Origin: AC-69 sp050692435
GTDB taxonomy: Bacteria; Actinomycetota; UBA4738; HRBIN12
Assembly (NCBI GenBank): GCA_050692435.1
Contig: JBOGVG010000103.1
Span: 4,124-68,123 of the forward strand
Length of the DNA stretch: 64,000 bases
Reading direction: 5' to 3'
The notes under the pieces: generated by a model
Told to the model about the DNA's origin: nothing
Seen by the model: only the letters and a program-made list of their open reading frames with translations
Databases searched by the model: none
Program-made: the position numbers and the translations under genes
Shown here: one piece after another, positions 42,084-48,672 of the stretch
Layout: the number at the start of each line of letters is the position of its first letter
How positions within the stretch are numbered: the stretch's first letter is position 1

Positions 42084-42159
42084 GCGTCCGCATCCGCGCG
42101 CGGAACCCGTGGGTCTTCTTGCGCCTGCGGTTGTTGGGCTGGAACGTTCGCTTGGACAT
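42022..42159 (-). CDS. rpmH: 50S ribosomal protein L34
   Basis: L34 of 45 aa, highly conserved: SKRTFQPNNRRRKKTHGFR followed by ARMRTRGGRAILARRRTKGR. Purine-rich AAAGAGG precedes ATG 42159. A promoter with TATACT at 42208-42213 lies upstream on this strand. It heads the leftward rpmH-rnpA-yidD-yidC-jag-rsmG-parA-parB run, the standard order next to oriC. Confidence 0.96.
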   Translation of the reverse strand: MSKRTFQPNNRRRKKTHGFRARMRTRGGRAILARRRTKGRARLSA

Positions 42160-42207
42160 AGCCTCTTTCCGGGCCGACAAAGCCGGCTCGGACGCCGGCC
42201 GGCGTGA

Positions 42208-42237
42208 GTATACGAGAGCGCATCGGCGCAGGGCAAA
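42208..42237 (-). promoter_or_regulatory. rpmH promoter
   Basis: On the minus strand TTGCCC (42237-42232), an 18-nt spacer and TATACT (42213-42208); predicted start near 42201, about 40 nt before the rpmH ATG. Confidence 0.6.
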
Positions 42238-42284
42238 GAGCGTCCAAACAGAAAGTGCGCCAAAAGGGCCCGCATCGGACCCCT

Positions 42285-42411
42285 TGTGGAAAAGCCCGGT
42301 GCTATAGTGCGCGGCGCTTCCCCCTGGCGGCCCCGCCGAGATCCCCATCCGCGGGGCCGTTTCCCCTTCCCCCAAGGTTTTCCACACCTGTGGAAAGGGT
42401 CTGTGGATATA
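42285..42411. promoter_or_regulatory. oriC: DnaA-box cluster upstream of dnaA (oriC part 1)
   Basis: Four sites resemble the DnaA box TTATCCACA: TGTGGAAAA (42285-42293, reverse), TTTTCCACA (42378-42386, forward), TGTGGAAAG (42389-42397, reverse) and TGTGGATAT (42403-42411, reverse, touching the dnaA start). A TATAGT hexamer at 42303-42308 is a possible -10 of dnaA between them. The cluster could serve initiation and dnaA autoregulation. Confidence 0.72.
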
Positions 42412-43790
42412 TGGCGGTAGCATCCTTCGCCGAAGCGGCTGAGCGCACCTGGGCCCGGGTCGTGGACCGGGCCCGCCAGGAACTGCCCGAGAGTTCTTTC
42501 TCGATGTGGTTCGTCGGCGTTCGCGCGACCAGCCTGCACGACGGGGTCCTGGAGGTGGTCGCACCCTCCGAGTACGTCCGCGACCGCCTGGCCAAGAATT
42601 ACCTCGACCTCATCCAGGCGGCCGCCGCAGACGCCCTCGGCCATCCGATCCAGATCCACCTCGGCTCCGACCCCGAGCCGGTCCGCCCGCCCCTCGGCGA
42701 GCCGTCGCCTCCCTCCCCAACCCGTCACGATGCCACCGCGGCGGCGCAGCTCGGGGCACCCGGACTCCCGTTCCCCAACTACACCTTTGAGACCTTCGTG
42801 GCCGGTCCGAGCAATCGGTTCGCTCATGCCGCCGCAATGGCGGTCGCCGAGTCTCCTCCCTCCAAGGCGTACAACCCACTGTTCATCTACGGGGGGGTGG
42901 GCCTGGGCAAGACCCATCTCCTCGTGGCCATCGGCCATCACATGCACCGGCTCGCTCCGAACCTCCGCGTGAAGTACGTCACGTCCGAGAGCTTCATGGC
43001 CGAGTTCATCAAGGCCGTCCGGGAGCGCCAGGGCTACCAGTTCGCGGCCCGGCACCGCGACGTCCACGTGCTGATGGTTGACGACATCCAGTTCCTGGCC
43101 AAGCGGGAGGAGACCCAGACCGAGTTCTTCCACACGTTCAATGCGTTGCACGAGAAGGAGCGGCAGATCGTGATCGCTTCGGACCGCCCGCCCCAGGAGC
43201 TCGGCATGGAGGAGCGGCTCCAGAGCCGGTTCCGCCTTGGGCTCTGCGTCGATGTGCAGCCGCCCGACCTGGAGACCCGCATCGCCATCCTGCAACTGAA
43301 GGCGCAGCGGGAGGCGGTGCATCTCCCCGAGGATGTCATCGAGTTCATGGCCTCCAAGTTCGACCAGAGCGTCCGGGAGCTCGAGGGCGCACTGGTGCGG
43401 GTGGTGGCGTGGAGCGACCTCACGGGGCAGCCCATCTCGCTCGACCTAGCCGACCACGCTCTCGAAGACCTCCTGCCCCAGGCCGAGGCGGAGATCCCGC
43501 CGCAGCTCATCCTGGAAGAGACGGCCCGGTACTACAGCCTGGCCGTCGCGGACCTCGTCTCGAAGAGCCGATCCCGTCCGCTCACCAATGCCCGTCACGT
43601 CGCCATGTACCTGGTCCGCGAGTGCACCGGGATGACCCTCCCGAAGATCGGCGAACTCTTCGACCGGGACCACACCACCGCCCTGCACGGGATCAACAAG
43701 ATCGACAAGAACCTGCGAGACCGCGAGCTTGTGTACCGGCAGGTGCAGGATCTGTCCCGGATCATCCGGAACAGGTCGAGGAGCCTGTGA
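42411..43790 (+). CDS. dnaA: Chromosomal replication initiator DnaA
   Basis: DnaA of 459 aa. Domain I covers about residues 1-85 (WARVVDRARQELPESSFSMWF), a Pro/Ser-rich domain II about 86-125, and the AAA+ domain III begins PNYTFETFVAGPSNRFAHAAA with Walker A GGVGLGKTHLL and Walker B VLMVDDIQFLAKRE. Domain IV carries the DNA-binding signature ECTGMTLPKIGELFDRDHTTALHGINKI near the C terminus. Domain II is short. The ATG at 42411 follows GGAAAGGG at about 11 nt and overlaps the last DnaA box. Confidence 0.97.
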   Translation: MAVASFAEAAERTWARVVDRARQELPESSFSMWFVGVRATSLHDGVLEVVAPSEYVRDRLAKNYLDLIQAAAADALGHPIQIHLGSDPEPVRPPLGEPSPPSPTRHDATAAAQLGAPGLPFPNYTFETFVAGPSNRFAHAAAMAVAESPPSKAYNPLFIYGGVGLGKTHLLVAIGHHMHRLAPNLRVKYVTSESFMAEFIKAVRERQGYQFAARHRDVHVLMVDDIQFLAKREETQTEFFHTFNALHEKERQIVIASDRPPQELGMEERLQSRFRLGLCVDVQPPDLETRIAILQLKAQREAVHLPEDVIEFMASKFDQSVRELEGALVRVVAWSDLTGQPISLDLADHALEDLLPQAEAEIPPQLILEETARYYSLAVADLVSKSRSRPLTNARHVAMYLVRECTGMTLPKIGELFDRDHTTALHGINKIDKNLRDRELVYRQVQDLSRIIRNRSRSL

Positions 43791-43920
43791 CCTCCGCTGG
43801 GGAAACCGTGGGACTTCCTGTGCGGTGCCGCGCGGCGCTCAGGGCCCGTGCACCCGTCTCCCCACGCCCCACACATGTCGGACCCACGCGATACGCTCGG
43901 CGCATGGCCCCGATATCCCC

Positions 43921-43957
43921 GTTTCCACAGGCCCTACTACCACTACATGAAGAAGAA
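43921..43957. promoter_or_regulatory. oriC: Basal unwinding element: DnaA box, GC block, DnaA-trios
   Basis: In the dnaA-dnaN gap a DnaA box GTTTCCACA (43921-43929) is followed by a GC block (GGCCC, 43930-43934) and then triplets read in step from 43934 as CTA CTA CCA CTA CAT GAA GAA GAA. The opposite strand carries the corresponding 3'-GAT-type trios that DnaA filaments grip as single strand. This is the layout of the Bacillus subtilis basal unwinding system, so this is the likely duplex-opening site. Confidence 0.72.
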
Positions 43958-43989
43958 CCACCAAGAAGAAGCAGCGGGGAGGGAGACAC

Positions 43990-45093
43990 GTGAAGTTCCG
44001 GTGCGACCGAGATGCCCTGTCCGAGGCGCTCCAGACCGTTCAGCGAGGCGTGTCGTCCCGGCCGGGGATCCCGGCGCTCACGGGCGTACTGCTCGAGGCG
44101 AGGCCGAACGGTGCCCTCACGCTTACGACCACCGACCTCGAGGTCTCCGCCCGCCTCGGCATCGAGGTGCAGGTCCAGGAGGAGGGGATCGTCCTGGTAC
44201 CGGCCCGCCTGCTCGGCGACACGGTGAAGAGCCTGTCCGACGCTCCGGTGGAGTTCGACGCGGACCAGAGCCAGGCCTGGATCCGCTGCGCCGCGTACGA
44301 GGGCGCGCTTCGCCTGCTCCCCGCGGAGGACTTCCCAGCACTGCAACCGCCCACGGGGACGCGGATCGTGGTGGAGGCCTCGAAGTTCACCGAGGCCGTG
44401 GGGCAGGTGGCCCGGGCGGCGTCCCGGGACGAGGCTCGGCCCGTCCTGACGGGCGTGCTGGTCGAGGTGAGCCGGGAGGGCCTCACACTCGTGTCCACGG
44501 ACTCGTACCGGCTCGCGGTCCGGGAGCTGGTGGCCACGGCCGCGGCGGAGGGGAAGGCCATCGTGCCGGAGCGGGCCATGTCCGAGGCGGGACGGGCGGC
44601 GGCCGCGGTCGACAAGGGCGATGTCGAGCTGCTCGTCGACGAGAGCCAGGTGGCCTTCCAGATCGGGAACCTCATGCTCACCTCGCGGCTGATCGAGGGC
44701 GAGTTCCCGAACTACCGCCAGCTCCTGCCGGAGGCCTACGAGAACCGGCTCACGGTGTCCAGGCAGCAGTTGACCGACGCGGTGCGCCGGGTGGGCCTCC
44801 TGGCCAGGGACACCTCGCCGGTCCGCCTGGAGTTCAACGCTCTCGGCGTGAAGCTCTCGTCCTCCTCCCCGGACCTCGGGCAGGCCGTGGAGGCCGTGGA
44901 GGCTCGGTACGAGGGCGAGGACATGACGGCCGCGTTTAACCCGGCCTACCTGGCCGATGGATTGGCGGCGGCCACGGGCGAAACGGTTCGTCTCGAGGTT
45001 CGCGACGGGCTGAAGCCCGGCCTGATCAAGGGCGAGAGCGACGAGTTCACCTATCTGGTGATGCCGGTGCGCCTGCCCACTCCGGTCGGCTGA
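43990..45093 (+). CDS. dnaN: DNA polymerase III beta sliding clamp
   Basis: Beta clamp of 367 aa with the expected three-domain repeat: KFRCDRDALSEALQTVQRGVSSRPGIPALTGVLLEA, then EASKFTEAVGQVARAASRDEARPVLTGVLVEV near residue 128, then the third domain ending FTYLVMPVRLP. It tethers polymerase and other factors to DNA. GGAGGG lies 8 nt before GTG 43990. It is about 200 nt from dnaA with the origin element between. Confidence 0.96.
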   Translation: MKFRCDRDALSEALQTVQRGVSSRPGIPALTGVLLEARPNGALTLTTTDLEVSARLGIEVQVQEEGIVLVPARLLGDTVKSLSDAPVEFDADQSQAWIRCAAYEGALRLLPAEDFPALQPPTGTRIVVEASKFTEAVGQVARAASRDEARPVLTGVLVEVSREGLTLVSTDSYRLAVRELVATAAAEGKAIVPERAMSEAGRAAAAVDKGDVELLVDESQVAFQIGNLMLTSRLIEGEFPNYRQLLPEAYENRLTVSRQQLTDAVRRVGLLARDTSPVRLEFNALGVKLSSSSPDLGQAVEAVEARYEGEDMTAAFNPAYLADGLAAATGETVRLEVRDGLKPGLIKGESDEFTYLVMPVRLPTPVG

Positions 45094-45109
45094 TCCTCCC
45101 GGGGATGCG

Positions 45110-46240
45110 TTGCGGCTTCTGTGGGCCGAGCTGAAGGATTTCCGCAACCACCCGAACACCCGCCTGCCCGACATCCCCGATGGGTTGGTGGTGGCGGTGG
45201 GAGGGAACGGGGAGGGCAAGACGAACCTCCTCGAAGGCCTGGCGTTCCTGTTCTTCTTGGCATCGCCCCGGGTCTCGAGCACCGAGCCGCTGGTGCGCCG
45301 CGGCGCCGAGGCCGCCTATGTGCGCGGCGAGATCGAGACCGCAGGCGGACGGATCATGGTCGAGGTGGAGATCCCGGGGCGGGGAGCGAACCGGGTGCAC
45401 GTGAACCGGTCCCCGGTGCGGCGGAAGCGGGACCTGCGGCGGCAGGTCCGGGCGGCGTTCTTCGGGCCCGACGATCTGGACGTGGTCAGGGGCGATCCAT
45501 CGGAACGAAGGAGGTTCATGGACGAGGCCGTGACGTCGCTGTGGCCGCTCAAGGAGTCGGCCCTCACGGCGTACGACCGGACCCTTCGGCAGCGGAACCG
45601 CCTCCTTAAGGACTGGGAAGGCCGGGCGGGGCCGGCGGACCTCGAGACGTGGGATCGGGAACTGGTGGAGAACGGGTGTGCCGTCATGCGGCTGCGGACG
45701 GAGGCGGTGGCGCGCCTTGCCCCGGGCGCCGAGGAGGAATTCGGGGTGCTGGCGGGGTACGGGCTGGCGAGCGAGTACCGGCCATCGGTGTGGGGCGAAA
45801 ACCTGGAGGAGGCCTTCCGGGAGCGCCTGGCGGAGCGACGGCAGGACGAGCTGGTGCGCCGGACCAGCCTGGTCGGTCCGCACCGGGACGACCTGGAGCT
45901 CGCCGTGCGGGATCTCGGGGCCCGGGCGTTCGCCTCCCACGGCGAGGCTTGGGGGGCGGCGCTGTGCCTGCGCCTGGGGCTGGCCGAGGCCCTGGGAGAG
46001 GAGGCGGGGGAGCGCCCGGTCGTCCTGCTTGACGATCCCTTCTCCGCCTTGGACCCCCAGCGCCAGACGCGCGTTGGGGAGCGGCTCTCCGCCCGAGGCC
46101 AAGTTGTGCTGTCGGTCGCCGACGAGGCGCACGTCCCGGCGCACATGGACGCGGTGTGGGAAGTGTCGGCGGGTGCGGTTACGGTTCGAGGCGGGGGTTC
46201 GGGGGTCTCAACAAGCGACCCGGGAAGGGGGGGAGGGTGA
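45110..46240 (+). CDS. recF: DNA repair/replication protein RecF
   Basis: RecF of 376 aa, an SMC-like ATPase loading RecA at gaps. Walker A is GGNGEGKTNLLEGL near residue 31, FFGPDDLDVVRGDPSERRRFMDEAV is the typical middle segment, and LVGPHRDDL, a SHGE signature in place of SGGQ/SQGQ, and VVLLDDPFSALDPQRQ form the C-terminal ATPase lobe. The only fitting start is TTG 45110, following GGGGATGCG. Its stop shares one base with the DUF721 start. The C terminus is Gly/Ser-rich. Confidence 0.93.
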   Translation: MRLLWAELKDFRNHPNTRLPDIPDGLVVAVGGNGEGKTNLLEGLAFLFFLASPRVSSTEPLVRRGAEAAYVRGEIETAGGRIMVEVEIPGRGANRVHVNRSPVRRKRDLRRQVRAAFFGPDDLDVVRGDPSERRRFMDEAVTSLWPLKESALTAYDRTLRQRNRLLKDWEGRAGPADLETWDRELVENGCAVMRLRTEAVARLAPGAEEEFGVLAGYGLASEYRPSVWGENLEEAFRERLAERRQDELVRRTSLVGPHRDDLELAVRDLGARAFASHGEAWGAALCLRLGLAEALGEEAGERPVVLLDDPFSALDPQRQTRVGERLSARGQVVLSVADEAHVPAHMDAVWEVSAGAVTVRGGGSGVSTSDPGRGGG

Positions 46241-46593
46241 TGCCGTCGGGAATGTGGCGGCGGGGCCGGAAGGACGAGCGAACCATCGAGAGCACGCCCA
46301 TCGGCGACGTGGTGGACGGACTCCTTCGGGAACGAGCCTTCGCCCGGGGGCTGCCCGTGGGGCGGCTGGCCACCAAGTGGCAACTGGTGGTGGGGCCGCG
46401 CCTGGCCTCCGAGTCCGCCCCGGTGAGCCTGGAGGAAGGCGTCCTCGTGGTTGCCGCGAGCTCCGGGCCGTGGGGCGCGCAAGCCCGGTTCCTGGCCGAC
46501 GAGATCCGCGGTCGGGCCAACGAAACGCTCGGATCCGACGAAGTCCGGAAGGTGCGGATCGTGGTCCGCGCCGAACCGCAGAGAGGCTTGTGA
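46240..46593 (+). CDS. DUF721 (DciA-like) protein
   Basis: A 117-aa protein in the conserved slot between recF and gyrB (Rv0004 in M. tuberculosis). Core: IGDVVDGLLRERAFARGLPVGRLATKWQLVVGPRLASESAPVSLEEGVLVVAASSGPWGAQARFL, matching DUF721. Some family members (DciA) help load replicative helicase, so a replication role is plausible here. A GGGAGGG sits just before the ATG, which overlaps the recF stop (TGATG). Confidence 0.88.
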   Translation: MPSGMWRRGRKDERTIESTPIGDVVDGLLRERAFARGLPVGRLATKWQLVVGPRLASESAPVSLEEGVLVVAASSGPWGAQARFLADEIRGRANETLGSDEVRKVRIVVRAEPQRGL

Positions 46594-46644
46594 GGCAACG
46601 GTTTCGCAGTGCCCCCGACACCGGGCGGAGGGCGGTTGCGATGG

Positions 46645-46650
46645 TAGAAT
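46645..46650 (+). promoter_or_regulatory. Possible -10 upstream of gyrB
   Basis: TAGAAT in the 135-nt gap before gyrB; no convincing -35 seen. Confidence 0.35.
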
Positions 46651-46728
46651 TGCATGTGTAGTTCCCCCGCGTGAGGCCCCCTCATGGCGGCTCCGCGCGC
46701 CGCCTGGCGGGGTGAGCGGGGAGGTTCA

Positions 46729-48672
46729 TTGGCCACACGAAAGATGCCGACGGCGGATCGAGGCGAGTACACGTCCGCCGATATCACGGTCCTGGAGGGC
46801 GTGGAGCACGTCCGCCTCCGGCCCGGCATGTACATCGGAACGACCAGCCAGCGCGGGCTCCACCACCTCGTCTACGAGGTCGTGGACAACTCGGTGGACG
46901 AGGCCATGGCCGGGCACTGCGACAGGATCGTGGTCACCCTGCTGGAGGACGGGGGATGCCGCGTGGCCGACAACGGCCGAGGCATCCCGGTCAAGCCCAT
47001 CCCGAAGGCGAAGGACCGCCGCCCTGCCCTGGAGGTCGTTCTCACCACGCTGAACGCCGGCGGGAAGTTCGGGGGACGCGGCTACCGCATCTCCGGTGGC
47101 CTTCACGGCGTCGGCGTCTCGGTGGTGAACGCCCTGTCCGAGCGACTGACGGTCGAGGTCGAGCGGGACGGGTACCTCTGGACCCAGTCCTACTCGCGAG
47201 GGAAGGCCACGAAGAAGCTGACGAAGGGGAAGGCCAGCAGGAGAAGGGGCACGGTCGTGACGTTCTGGCCCGACCCCGAGGTGTTCGAGGAGATCGGGTT
47301 CAAGCGGGAGATCCTGATCGAGCGGCTCCAGGAGCTCGCGTTCCTCACGAAGGGCCTGGAGATCCATCTGGCGGACGAGCGAGAGACCCCGCCGACCAAG
47401 GACGTCTTCAAGGCCACCGGTGGCCTGGCCGACTTCGTGAAGCACCTCCAGGCGAACAAGGAGGTCGTTCACACCCGGGTGATCCACTTCGAGGGCAAGG
47501 AGCGGGACGGCTCGGCCGAGGTGGAGGTGGCCCTTCAGTGGAACACCGGCTACGCGGAGTCGCTCTATTCCTTCGCCAACACGATCAACACCACCGAGGG
47601 TGGCATGCACGAGGAAGGGCTGAAGAAGGCCCTGACCAACGTGATCAACCGGTACGCGCGGCAGAAGAACCTCCTCAGGGAGAAGGAGGAGAACCTGATC
47701 GGCGAGGACATCCGGGAGGGCCTGGTCGGCATCGTGTCGGTGAAGCTGCGAGACCCGCAGTTCGAGGGCCAGACCAAGACCAAGCTCGGCAACACCTCGA
47801 TGCGCTCGCTTGTGGAGACCACGGTCAACGAACAGCTCGCCACGTGGCTCGAGGAGCATCCGGGCGAAGCGAAACGGATCGTGATGAAGGCCGAGCAGGC
47901 CGCAAAGGCGCGGATCGCGGCCAAGCAGGCCCGCGACCTCACCCGTCGCAAGTCCTTCCTGGACTCCACCTCGCTTCCCGGCAAGCTGGCGGACTGCCAG
48001 CTGACCGACCCGGCGCTGTGCGAGCTGTTCGTGGTGGAGGGCGATTCGGCCGGCGGCAGCGCCAAGCAGGCCCGAGATCGGGCGAGCCAGGCCATCTTGC
48101 CCATCCGGGGCAAGATCCTGAACGTCGAGAAGGCCAGGCTCCACAAGATCCTGGAGAACCTGGAGATCCAGGCCCTCATCACGGCGATCGGGACGGGCAT
48201 CGGTGAGGAGTTCGACGTCACGAAGGCCCGCTACCACCGGATCGTGCTGATGGCCGACGCCGACGTGGACGGGGCCCACATCCGAACCCTGCTGCTCACG
48301 TTCTTCTTCAGGAACATGCGGGACCTGATCAACGCGGGCTATGTGTACATCGCGCAACCGCCCCTGTACCTGGTGAGCGTGGACCGCACGCCCCACTACT
48401 TCTACACGGAGCGGGAGTGGGAGGCGTTCCGCAAGCAGAACGGTGGGAAGAAGCTCGACTCCCCCCAGCGGTTCAAGGGCCTCGCCGAGATGGACGCCGT
48501 CCAACTGTGGGAGACCACGATGAACCCGGAGAGCCGAATCCTGTTCCAGGTCACGATGGAGGACGCCGCGACTGCGGACCGGCTGTTCACCGTCCTGATG
48601 GGCGAGGACGTGCCGGCACGGAAGGCCTTCATCGAGGCCAACGCGAAGCTCGTGCAGAACCTGGATGTCTAG
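46729..48672 (+). CDS. gyrB: DNA gyrase subunit B
   Basis: GyrB of 647 aa from TTG 46729, which follows GGGGAGG at good spacing; ATG 46684 would add 15 residues. GHKL ATPase motifs: DITVLEGVEHVRLRPGMYIG, VYEVVDNSVDEAMAG, GRGIPV and ISGGLHGVGVSVVNALS. The TOPRIM domain has LFVVEGDSAGGSAKQARDRASQAILPIRGKILNVEKA and VLMADADVDGAHIRTLLLTFF. The C terminus (RFKGLAEMDAVQLWETTMNPE) is normal. It provides ATP hydrolysis for negative supercoiling and overlaps gyrA by 8 nt. Confidence 0.96.
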   Translation: MATRKMPTADRGEYTSADITVLEGVEHVRLRPGMYIGTTSQRGLHHLVYEVVDNSVDEAMAGHCDRIVVTLLEDGGCRVADNGRGIPVKPIPKAKDRRPALEVVLTTLNAGGKFGGRGYRISGGLHGVGVSVVNALSERLTVEVERDGYLWTQSYSRGKATKKLTKGKASRRRGTVVTFWPDPEVFEEIGFKREILIERLQELAFLTKGLEIHLADERETPPTKDVFKATGGLADFVKHLQANKEVVHTRVIHFEGKERDGSAEVEVALQWNTGYAESLYSFANTINTTEGGMHEEGLKKALTNVINRYARQKNLLREKEENLIGEDIREGLVGIVSVKLRDPQFEGQTKTKLGNTSMRSLVETTVNEQLATWLEEHPGEAKRIVMKAEQAAKARIAAKQARDLTRRKSFLDSTSLPGKLADCQLTDPALCELFVVEGDSAGGSAKQARDRASQAILPIRGKILNVEKARLHKILENLEIQALITAIGTGIGEEFDVTKARYHRIVLMADADVDGAHIRTLLLTFFFRNMRDLINAGYVYIAQPPLYLVSVDRTPHYFYTEREWEAFRKQNGGKKLDSPQRFKGLAEMDAVQLWETTMNPESRILFQVTMEDAATADRLFTVLMGEDVPARKAFIEANAKLVQNLDV

